Shown here one piece after another: positions 16,098 to 23,221 of a stretch of DNA of 54,546 nt. The stretch is from Limnoraphis robusta CS-951 (lineage in GTDB: Bacteria; Cyanobacteriota; Cyanobacteriia; Cyanobacteriales; Microcoleaceae). Numbering within the stretch: position 1 is the first letter of the stretch; each line of letters starts with the position of its first letter. Both the position numbers and the translations under genes were made by a program. The stretch lies in assembly GCF_000972705.2 (NCBI RefSeq), contig NZ_LATL02000252.1, positions 1 through 54,546 on the forward strand, read 5' to 3'. The notes beneath the pieces are model-generated. The model was not told the origin of the DNA and made no database searches. It saw only the letters and a list, made by a program, of their open reading frames with translations.

Positions 16098-18451
16098 GTT
16101 TCCATTAATTCCACTATTCCGAAGAATAGCGACTTCAATCGAATTGTACATCGTTGCTGCAACGGCAGGTTTCCATTAATTCCACTATTCCGAAGAATAG
16201 CGACGATCTCTGCTTTTGGAGATCCTAGATCCGCTTTGATGACGTTTCCATTAATTCCACTATTCCGAAGAATAGCGACAAACTGTGTTTGGTTTGATGA
16301 CTTCAAGAAAAATTCAGGTTTCCATTAATTCCACTATTCCGAAGAATAGCGACCGCCCCTCCTTCGCTCTGTGTCAAATTAACTCCATTACTAGAATGTT
16401 TCCATTAATTCCACTATTCCGAAGAATAGCGACCTTACTTCTAGATATCATCAATCGCCTATTGGAAGTGGAAGTTTCCATTAATTCCACTATTCCGAAG
16501 AATAGCGACGGCAATGAAGCCGTTTAGGTTTGGGCTGAAAAATCAAGTTTCCATTAATTCCACTATTCCGAAGAATAGCGACTACTTCTCACGGCGTCCC
16601 CACAATTGCACTGCTAGGGGTTGGTTTCCATTAATTCCACTATTCCGAAGAATAGCGACATCGAAAAAATACACGTTGTATGTGAAAGCAGATTACAAAG
16701 TTTCCATTAATTCCACTATTCCGAAGAATAGCGACTACGAGAAAATCTGCTCATATTTTGACAGTTTCGATTTAACGTTTCCATTAATTCCACTATTCCG
16801 AAGAATAGCGACTTCCTCTTTTAGCGTTTTCGGTGCAAAACACAAAGAGTTTCCATTAATTCCACTATTCCGAAGAATAGCGACGTTGTTTACAACGTCA
16901 CAACGAAAACCTCCTCCCTAGTTTCCATTAATTCCACTATTCCGAAGAATAGCGACTGGGATCTATCCAAATCCTGCGTCTGTTTGATGCAAGATTTGTT
17001 TCCATTAATTCCACTATTCCGAAGAATAGCGACCAACGGACTTGAAGTTTTAATCGACCCCAAGACTAAAGAGATGTTTCCATTAATTCCACTATTCCGA
17101 AGAATAGCGACTATTCAGAAGGCAGTTGAGCGAACAAAAGAAGCCTAGTTTCCATTAATTCCACTATTCCGAAGAATAGCGACTATGAAAAACTGGTGAT
17201 GAAGCTTGACCGAGTAAAAAATAAGTTTCCATTAATTCCACTATTCCGAAGAATAGCGACTATTTACGGGGATTATCCAGGGGCGTGCTGTCCGGCAAGT
17301 TTCCATTAATTCCACTATTCCGAAGAATAGCGACACTGGGCTTGCGGCTCCCCGATGAAAAGCTGGCTAGGATAGTTTCCATTAATTCCACTATTCCGAA
17401 GAATAGCGACCTGGTTTAAAGAGGAGTACGGAGGTATCTGTATAGAGTTTCCATTAATTCCACTATTCCGAAGAATAGCGACATCAATTGTTTAAAGAAG
17501 GGGACATTTTAACTGTTGTTGGTTTCCATTAATTCCACTACTCCGAAGAATAGCGACAATTCTTGACGCATTGTTGGGTTTTGCTAATGGTGATATGTTT
17601 CCATTAATTCCACTATTCCGAAGAATAGCAACCAATAGAGCAGAACCCGAGCCGTGAGTGGTTCAAGTGGTTTCCATTAATTCCACTACTCCGAAGAATA
17701 GCGACTAGGTATGTCACAGATCAAAGCAACATGAACGCCAACAAGTTTCCATTAATTCCACTACTCCGAAGAATAGCGACAAAGAAAATCACCCTGACTG
17801 GCTTCATCTTCTTTATGATGTTTCCATTAATTCCACTACTCCGAAGAATAGCGACGAGAAAAAAGTAAAGTTTGATTGGCTGGGTTTTACGATTCTAGTT
17901 TCCATTAATTCCACTACTCCGAAGAATAGCGACATCTCAAGCTTCTTGAATATTGACATTCGGCTTATTTCTCGTTTCCATTAATTCCACTACTCCGAAG
18001 AATAGCGACTAGGTATGTCACAGATCAAAGCAACATGAACGCCAACAAGTTTCCATTAATTCCACTACTCCGAAGAATAGCGACACGAGTCGTAAATTGG
18101 TTGATGAGACAGGGTATTTTGTTTCCATTAATTCCACTACTCCGAAGAATAGCGACTAAGCTAGATCGGCATCTAACGCCGATCTTTTCCCGTTTCCATT
18201 AATTCCACTACTCCGAAGAATAGCGACAAGTTCCCAGGAGGGAGTCGGTTCATCAAATCAGAAATCAGGTTTCCATTAATTCCACTACTCCGAAGAATAG
18301 CGACCAGATGTGCGAAAAATAGAAGCTCTCATGTTAGCCATGTTTCCATTAATTCCACTATTCCGAAGAATAGCGACTTAGAAGAAATGAGTCAAGATCA
18401 CGATATTACGGATCTGTTTCCATTAATTCCACTATTCCGAAGAATAGCGAC
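16098..18451 (+). CRISPR. CRISPR array 1, 32 repeats of 36 bp
   Basis: I count 32 repeats and 31 spacers of about 35-44 bp. The repeat begins GTTTCCATTAATTCCAC and ends CGAAGAATAGCGAC, with a 6-bp stem CTATTC/GAATAG. Repeats 1-19, 31 and 32 are canonical. Repeats 20 and 22-30 carry T-to-C in the stem (CTACTC), and repeat 21 has GCAAC at its end. A 39-bp spacer is duplicated (17706-17744 and 18010-18048). Position next to the cmr operon, the GTT...GCGAC frame resembling Thermus type III repeats, and an AUAGCGAC handle suggest use by the III-B complex. The plus orientation is favoured but not proven. No cas6 or cas1 of this module is present. Confidence 0.97.
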
Positions 18452-18666
18452 TCCTCTCTATTAAAACCCTTATTCAGTCGGATGTCTAGAGGGGGTTTAC
18501 GAGGCTGAAGAAAATCAAGAGAATTTTTGCCTCACGTTCGCCCAAGTAAATCGCTGAAATCCTTACGGAATGTTCTATCGAGGCTCCCAACGAAATTCCG
18601 TCAATACAGCCATTTTTCCTGAGCCTCGCTAAACAATTATCTGCCGTCCGGAGAAGACCCTCACTT
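18452..18666. other. Flank of array 1 and end of the IS200/IS605 remnant
   Basis: 215 bp without a supported gene. The first about 35 bp may be a last spacer lacking a downstream repeat. The remainder probably belongs to the noncoding end of the IS200/IS605 remnant. If array 1 were read leftward, its leader would lie here. Confidence 0.4.
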
Positions 18667-19060
18667 TTAATGATGGGATGAATCCGGACAATCTTGATTT
18701 TGAACATAGACTTTAAGTTGTTCAATTGTAACGCCACCACAACTCGCAACAAAATAAGAACCTGTCCATAGAACTCGTTTCCCGTAAGTTTGAGCAAGTT
18801 CAGCTTCAAACTCTCGCCACAGTGTTTTAGATGCTGTGGCTTTTAGATTAGCGATTAAGTTGCGTCGCGGGTTTGTGTGGAGGATAGCTAAGTAGTAAAT
18901 GAACATGGTCTGATTCCCCGTTAAATTCTATAAGCTGAGAATCCCATTTTTGTGCGACTGATCTAAAAACTTCCCCCAACCTCTGTATCATAGCTTCATT
19001 GAGGATTTGGCGTCGATATTTTGTAACAAAGACCAAGTGAACAGTGATGCTGTACACCAC
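18667..19060 (-). pseudogene. tnpA: IS200/IS605 TnpA (Y1 transposase), frameshifted
   Basis: The minus-strand frame from 19060 gives VYSITVHLVFVTKYRRQIL and the HUH motif ESDHVHLLLSYPP. After a frameshift near 18860-18890 the product continues in another frame as LIANLKATASKTLWREFEAE and KRVLWTGSYFVASCGGV, ending with the catalytic-tyrosine helix EQLKVYVQNQDCPDSSHH. The first few residues of the family (before VVYSITVHLVF) are missing. The HUH and Tyr residues are both encoded but in different frames, so it is inactive unless recoded. Confidence 0.8.
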
Positions 19061-19219
19061 TGTTTAGCAAAGTCAATATCTGATGCAGGTTGGACTCAGT
19101 TTCGAGAATGTTTAGAATATTTCGCTCAACTCTTTGAAAAGCAAGTCGTAGCTGTTGCTCCTAACTATACTTCTCAAGACTGTTCTAATTGCGGTCGAAG
19201 AGTCAAAAAATCGCTAATT
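18667..19219. mobile_element. Decayed IS200/IS605 element
   Basis: Remnants of tnpA (minus) and tnpB (plus) abut at about 19050-19060. Both have lost their 5' ends at the junction, so an internal deletion has fused the two gene bodies. tnpA also has a frameshift. The element sits between CRISPR array 1 and the I-D locus. Confidence 0.75.
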
Positions 19220-19279
19220 ATGTTTATGGGGGAACTTGGAAAGCGAAAAAAAAGATTTAGAAGATTAGGTTTTGAATAA
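19049..19279 (+). pseudogene. tnpB: TnpB fragment (IS200/IS605 family)
   Basis: The frame contains HHCLAKSISDAGWTQFRE, then LEYFAQLFEKQVVAVAPNYT and SQDCSNCGRRVKKSL, a late part of TnpB with the first CxxC of its zinc ribbon. After KKSL (about 19212) the sequence departs from the family, so the second CxxC and last RuvC aspartate are absent. The N-terminal two thirds are also missing. A non-functional remnant. Confidence 0.75.
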
Positions 19280-19285
19280 CCATTG

Positions 19286-20140
19286 TTAATCAAATTTCTC
19301 ACAGGCTAATAGCAGTTTTTCCCGCAGTCTTTGACGAATATTTTGAGGCGAAATCACAACGATATCGGGTGCATTTTGGAGAACTTCTCGCCCAAACCAA
19401 TAAGTATTATAAATTGACCGAATAACACGTTTCACTCTGGGTTGATCTGTTAACCATTCTACGATTTCATCTTCATTGGTTTTGATTTGATAAGCAAAAG
19501 CTAAACGGTTGAATAAGTGTATTTCAACGGGGACTCGATCAAAGCCTGAAACCCATAGTTGTTTAATCGGTATCACCGCAGCTTCAGGAATTCGATCTAG
19601 ACGTAAACTCCAGTTATGTTGCAGGGGTTCAATATCAAGATTACCTGCGGTTTCTTCACACCAACAGTCTAAATATTCCCTTTCTTCATGAGTGGCAAAC
19701 TCGGCATAACGCACAGTAAATTCCCACGGACGTCCGGTTGCATCTTGATAGAATAGTTGAAACGGTTGCTGACGTTTAATCAGTCGGTTAATTTCTAATC
19801 GCCAAGCGGGAGGAGGATTGTCTAAAAATTCTTCAATTTTACCCCGCAGAGGGATAGACAATTCGCTGCGTTCTTGCAATAAATGGGCGATCGCAATGGC
19901 TTCTTCCATTTTTCCCCCATCAATTAAATAGTTTCGTATTCGTTCCAAAACTTCGATCCGAGCATCCGACCAATTATTATTGGGGGCGATCTGAAGCTGA
20001 CGACGGGCGATCGCTTTCACCAGTTTAGAAATATTGGGGCGCTCTCCCCAGGTCATCCCCAAGTCCAACGCTAGGACTTCTAATTCGGTTTTCTCTCGTT
20101 CTGACAGAGACAGGGTGATCGATTGGCCTTTGCGACTCAT
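19286..20140 (-). CDS. WYL-family transcriptional regulator of the I-D locus
   Basis: 284 residues. The N-terminal about 50 (SITLSLSEREKTELEVLALD, PNISKLVKAIARRQ) look like a ribbon-helix-helix DNA-binding segment. The middle and C-terminal parts (INRLIKRQQPFQLFYQDATG, WEFTVRYAEF, NWSLRLDRIPEA) follow the WYL domain plan, though without a literal WYL triplet. It resembles Sll7009 of Synechocystis, a negative regulator of the adjacent subtype I-D CRISPR. It is divergent from cas3', sharing 57 bp of upstream DNA, the classic position for a local repressor. Orthology is judged by layout and motif pattern only. Confidence 0.75.
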   Translation of the reverse strand: MSRKGQSITLSLSEREKTELEVLALDLGMTWGERPNISKLVKAIARRQLQIAPNNNWSDARIEVLERIRNYLIDGGKMEEAIAIAHLLQERSELSIPLRGKIEEFLDNPPPAWRLEINRLIKRQQPFQLFYQDATGRPWEFTVRYAEFATHEEREYLDCWCEETAGNLDIEPLQHNWSLRLDRIPEAAVIPIKQLWVSGFDRVPVEIHLFNRLAFAYQIKTNEDEIVEWLTDQPRVKRVIRSIYNTYWFGREVLQNAPDIVVISPQNIRQRLREKLLLACEKFD

Positions 20141-20230
20141 AAATGTACGGACACTTTATCTGTATACTTTTTCATTCTCTCTATTTTGCAGAGTAATATG
20201 GATAATATCAACGATACACGGACACAAAAT
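20141..20230. promoter_or_regulatory. Divergent promoter region with a repeated ACGGACAC box
   Basis: The intergenic region between the WYL regulator and cas3' has TGTATACT (20161-20168), a plausible extended -10 for cas3'. The octamer ACGGACAC occurs at 20147-20154 and again at 20218-20225, flanking the candidate promoter. The second copy lies between the two possible cas3' starts (20198, 20231). It is a candidate operator for the WYL protein. Confidence 0.35.
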
Positions 20231-22405
20231 ATGGATAAGTCCAATTACAGTATTATACTTAAACCTGTTTATTCTTGTCCCGCAGATGAGAACCCCCCCG
20301 ATATCAAACTTCCTCCCGGTTGGCGACTGTCTTGGCATCAAGCAGAAACGATTAAAGCTATTCGTAATTCTAAAATTGATATTGTTGCTAATAGTGCGTT
20401 AACCGGAGATGGTAAAACCTTACCTGCTTATATAGAAACCTTTGAGTCAGAAACCTCGGCAATGGGTTTGTATCCAACCAATGAACTAGCGCGAGATCAA
20501 GAAATCCAAATTCGCCATTATATTGAATATTTTAAACCAGAAAGTGAACCTCGCATCGTGCGTTTGAGCGGACAAGAATTAGAAATTTATGCCGAAAATG
20601 AACAAATTAAAAAATCTGCCGCTATTTTAACTCGTGCAAGTCAATCGGAAATATTAGTCACAAACCCCGATATTTTTCATTATCTTCATCGGGGTGCTTA
20701 TTTACGGAAACATGATAACCCCGATCTGCTTTGGGGACGGATTGATAAAGATTTTAACCTGTTTATTATGGATGAAACTCATATTTTTTCTGCGCCTCAG
20801 TTTGCCAGTCTTATCAATACTTCACTGTTAATCAAACAGACAAATCGCCAGAAAAAGTTTGTATTTCTCTCGGCGACTCAAGACAATCAGTTAATTGAAA
20901 GATTAGATCAAGCTAATTTTAACATAAAAATAATCGATCCGGTTGCCGAAAATAAATATAAATTCCCCGAAACAGTAGCGGAATGTCAACAGTTAGAGTT
21001 TCAAGGATGGCGACAAGTTACGCGAACCGTTAAACTTAATTTTGTTCCCCTAGAAACGACTTCGGGGACATCTGAAATTTGGTTAAAAGAAAATAGCGAG
21101 CGCCTTTTAAAGTTCTTTCAAGAAAACCCCGGCAGTAAAGGCGCGATTATTCTCAATTCTATCGCATCTGTCAAGCGATTAGTGCCATTTTTCCGCAGTA
21201 TTTTTGAACCGCAGGGGTTAACAGTGGGGGAGAATACAGGCTTATCGGGGAAGATAGAAAAAGCACAATCTCTCTTAGCCGATTTAGTGTTGGGAACCAG
21301 TACGATTGATGTTGGGGTAGACTTCAAAATTAACTTGCTGATTTTTGAATCTTCCGATGCGGGAAACTTTATTCAACGCTTGGGAAGATTGGGAAGACAT
21401 GAAGGTTATGAACAGGAGGGAAAACAGATTAAATTTCAACAGTTTATCGCTTATTCGTTGGTTCCCAACTTCCTGATTGAACGATTATTTCACGGAGATT
21501 CACCCGTTCTAGAATCTGAGGGAGTTTATAACCGGGTATTTCTGCAAAATCAGATCTTTGAACAATATCGAAAGATTAACGATTTTCGCGGATATTATCG
21601 CCATTGGGGTGCGATGCAGTCTGTGATGTTATCTTGGAATTTAGGTCAACTTAAACAACAATATCAAGGAAGTCAAGAAGCTTTTAAACAAGATTGTCAA
21701 AAAGTCTTTGAAACCCATTTTGGAACAGTAATAAGAAGAATTAAAGACTATCAGAAAGATTGGCAAGAATTTTCAGGAAAAAATCAGGGAAATCCTATCG
21801 TAGAAGAAGCAACAAGTTTTCGGGGTTCAAGTCCGTTGCAATGTGGGTTATATGATTTAACTGAACCCAACGAAGTCGAACGCTTCAAAACCTACGATTT
21901 ACCGGGAATTTTAAGCAATTTAGAGATTGAACCGATGACTAAAGTAGGGTTTATGCGATCGCTCAAAGAAACAGCAACTCAAACCAATACTCCTATTGCT
22001 AAAGGCAGATTTGAATATTGTTTGGGGTTTATGAAATTGCATTGCTACCGAGAAGAACGCTTAAACTGGCGGTTTATTCATCCCAATTTACAGTCTTTTG
22101 TTGATAGTTGGAATGTGCAAATATTAGCAGAAATAGAAGTTTGGCAACCGGAAAATCTGTGGATCAAAGAGATTAATAAACGTCTGAAAAAACAAGTTTT
22201 GGTGTGTTATGTGTTGCGGCTTCCCGTTGCTGAGGCGCGAATGCGGTTGCGTTTACCCATGCACTTTCAAATTTATCCGATCAGCGAGTCGGATGCTGTT
22301 CACGCACCAGCGCCCTATTCTATTGCTTTTGGACAGTCGGCTTTGTTACTCGACACGTTAACAGGTTGGGTGAAAAGCCAGGGGGGTGAGATATGGATGG
22401 TTTAG
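20198..22405 (+). CDS. cas3': Cas3' helicase, type I-D
   Basis: Superfamily 2 helicase that unwinds target DNA after recruitment by the I-D Cascade; in I-D the HD nuclease is on Cas10d. Numbered from ATG 20198 (735 residues): motif I SALTGDGKT at 66-74, motif II DETH at 192-195, SATQD (motif III), and motif VI QRLGRLGRH at 393-401. There is no HD domain, consistent with I-D. A longer frame to 20123 would overlap the divergent regulator and is not used; ATG 20231 (MDKSNYSIILKP) is an alternative start. It is separated from cas10d by about 800 bp that hold a mini-CRISPR and a small gene. Confidence 0.93.
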   Translation: MDNINDTRTQNMDKSNYSIILKPVYSCPADENPPDIKLPPGWRLSWHQAETIKAIRNSKIDIVANSALTGDGKTLPAYIETFESETSAMGLYPTNELARDQEIQIRHYIEYFKPESEPRIVRLSGQELEIYAENEQIKKSAAILTRASQSEILVTNPDIFHYLHRGAYLRKHDNPDLLWGRIDKDFNLFIMDETHIFSAPQFASLINTSLLIKQTNRQKKFVFLSATQDNQLIERLDQANFNIKIIDPVAENKYKFPETVAECQQLEFQGWRQVTRTVKLNFVPLETTSGTSEIWLKENSERLLKFFQENPGSKGAIILNSIASVKRLVPFFRSIFEPQGLTVGENTGLSGKIEKAQSLLADLVLGTSTIDVGVDFKINLLIFESSDAGNFIQRLGRLGRHEGYEQEGKQIKFQQFIAYSLVPNFLIERLFHGDSPVLESEGVYNRVFLQNQIFEQYRKINDFRGYYRHWGAMQSVMLSWNLGQLKQQYQGSQEAFKQDCQKVFETHFGTVIRRIKDYQKDWQEFSGKNQGNPIVEEATSFRGSSPLQCGLYDLTEPNEVERFKTYDLPGILSNLEIEPMTKVGFMRSLKETATQTNTPIAKGRFEYCLGFMKLHCYREERLNWRFIHPNLQSFVDSWNVQILAEIEVWQPENLWIKEINKRLKKQVLVCYVLRLPVAEARMRLRLPMHFQIYPISESDAVHAPAPYSIAFGQSALLLDTLTGWVKSQGGEIWMV

Positions 22406-22406
22406 C

Positions 22407-22517
22407 GTTTCGATCCCTCATAGGGATTTTGGGAGTTTTCAATCTGGTGATGAGGAAGCAGCTTGCGGCATTAAGTACAGACCTATTCGTTTCAATCCCT
22501 CATAGGGATTCGGTAAC
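22407..22517 (-). CRISPR. Decayed two-repeat mini-CRISPR, candidate CreA-like guide RNA
   Basis: Read on the minus strand, two pseudo-repeats end at 22489 and 22407. The first reads GTTAC, CG, then AATCCCTATGAGGGATTGAAAC in two parts (22517 to 22489); the second ends CTATGAGGGATCGAAAC (22428 to 22407). Compared with the array 2 repeat they keep the hairpin, differing only by T-to-G in the loop, and the 8-nt handle (ATTGAAAC; ATCGAAAC in the second). The 5' half is shortened or lost. About 60 bp separate the conserved halves. The retained parts are those a Cas6 enzyme uses. The shared loop change shows that both copies came from one ancestor. It could be a simple relic or a CreA-type regulatory crRNA. 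Confidence 0.6.
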
Positions 22518-22570
22518 GAACGCCAAGCTTTATTGTTCCACATACTTTAGGGTATCACATAAAACTTTGG

Positions 22571-22623
22571 GTTGAATAGCTCAGATACTAATAACTGTTG
22601 AATATAGTCTGATCTTAAATGCC
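22571..22623 (+). promoter_or_regulatory. Two GTT-flanked sites resembling the mini-CRISPR pseudo-spacer
   Basis: The pseudo-spacer, read on the minus strand, starts GAATAGGTCTGTACTTAA and continues TGCC. Site A (22574) is GTT + GAATAGCTCAGATACTAA, matching 9 of the first 11 positions without gaps. Site B (22600) is GTT + GAATATAGTCTGATCTTAA followed by ATGCC, matching about 20 of 24 with two one-base gaps. GTT fits the GTN PAM reported for type I-D. Both sites lie just upstream of the promoter of the small gene at 22740. Confidence 0.4.
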
Positions 22624-22634
22624 ATGATTATGTA

Positions 22635-22663
22635 TTGACTCAAGCTATCGCAATCAATAGCAT
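22635..22663 (+). promoter_or_regulatory. Promoter of the small winged-helix gene
   Basis: TTGACT (22635-22640), 17-bp spacer, TAGCAT (22658-22663). Predicted transcription start is near 22670, giving a leader of about 70 nt before ATG 22740. The leader also contains a 23-codon mini-frame from ATG 22694. Confidence 0.55.
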
Positions 22664-22739
22664 AAGAGTGTGCAGATCGCTGAAACCTAGAATATGAAAG
22701 CGATATGCCTATATCCTTTAATTGCCCAAGGAGGCCAAA

Positions 22740-22934
22740 ATGTATCTGAAAGTAACCAACCTTGAAAAATTGCTGGCAGTTCTCCGGGATCATCAATGGC
22801 ATTCTGCTGATGAACTGGCTGGGAAGGTAAGCTGGCGTTTTGGGCATACAGTCTATGAAGCCCGAAAAAAAGGCTACGAAATTCAAAAGCGAAAAGTAGG
22901 TCATAACCAATATGAGTACCGATTAGCAGCGTAA
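22740..22934 (+). CDS. Small winged-helix DNA-binding protein
   Basis: ATG 22740 sits 5 nt after a strong AAGGAGG (22728-22734), so this start is preferred to the upstream in-frame ATG at 22722. The 64 residues (LEKLLAVLRDHQWHSADELA, VSWRFGHTVYEARKKGYEIQ, KVGHNQYEYRL) fold as a compact winged helix: recognition helix around RFGHTVYEARKKG and a wing at KRKVGHNQYEYRL. Similar stand-alone proteins occur in many cyanobacteria without known role. Position inside the I-D locus, between cas3' and cas10d and beside a mini-CRISPR, suggests a link to cas regulation or guarding. This is inference. Confidence 0.7.
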   Translation: MYLKVTNLEKLLAVLRDHQWHSADELAGKVSWRFGHTVYEARKKGYEIQKRKVGHNQYEYRLAA

Positions 22935-22952
22935 CATACCCGATAGCTTTTG

Positions 22953-22984
22953 TAGGGAGTTTTTTTAACCTTAGAAACTCCCTA
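22953..22984 (+). terminator. Hairpin downstream of the winged-helix gene
   Basis: Ten-base perfect stem TAGGGAGTTT (22953-22962) and AAACTCCCTA (22975-22984) around a T-rich loop. It is not followed by a long T tract, so it may attenuate rather than fully terminate. It separates the small gene from the cas10d unit. Confidence 0.45.
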
Positions 22985-23221
22985 GACGGAAGGAGTAGAA
23001 AGACTACTAAGTAGCTTTCGGTATTAAGTTCAAACGTAGGTCGTCTTCACCCCCGAACGCTCAAAAATGAGTAAACGGTTGGTTAAGTCTCTATTACTGA
23101 GAACAAAGCCTAAAAAAGCCAATTTAATTTTAGTCTTCCTTTCCTTCTGTAAACTTAAGAATCATTTTAGCTGTATATTCAACAAGTCACATAATTTATG
23201 AACTCTATTAGGAAGTAAGTC
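22985..23221. other. Intergenic upstream of cas10d
   Basis: No gene. It includes a CTACTAAGTAG palindrome near 23003 and an AT-rich stretch before cas10d, whose ATG is preceded by AGGAAGTAAGTC. The promoter of the cas10d-to-cas2 operon should lie here. Confidence 0.4.

Noticed and set aside
16046..16921. Open frames with recurring VSINSTIPKNSD or FPLIPLFRRIAT
   Set aside because: Translations of the array 1 repeat, not genes.
18486..18809. 107-codon minus-strand frame beside array 1
   Set aside because: Partly out of frame over tnpA and lacking any recognisable motif.
20123..20197. Longer start for cas3'
   Set aside because: Would overlap the start of the divergent regulator and its promoter region; the family N-terminus begins after ATG 20198 or 20231.
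22581..22910. 109-codon minus-strand frame over the small winged-helix gene
   Set aside because: Shadow of the plus-strand gene, which has a strong ribosome site and a recognisable fold.
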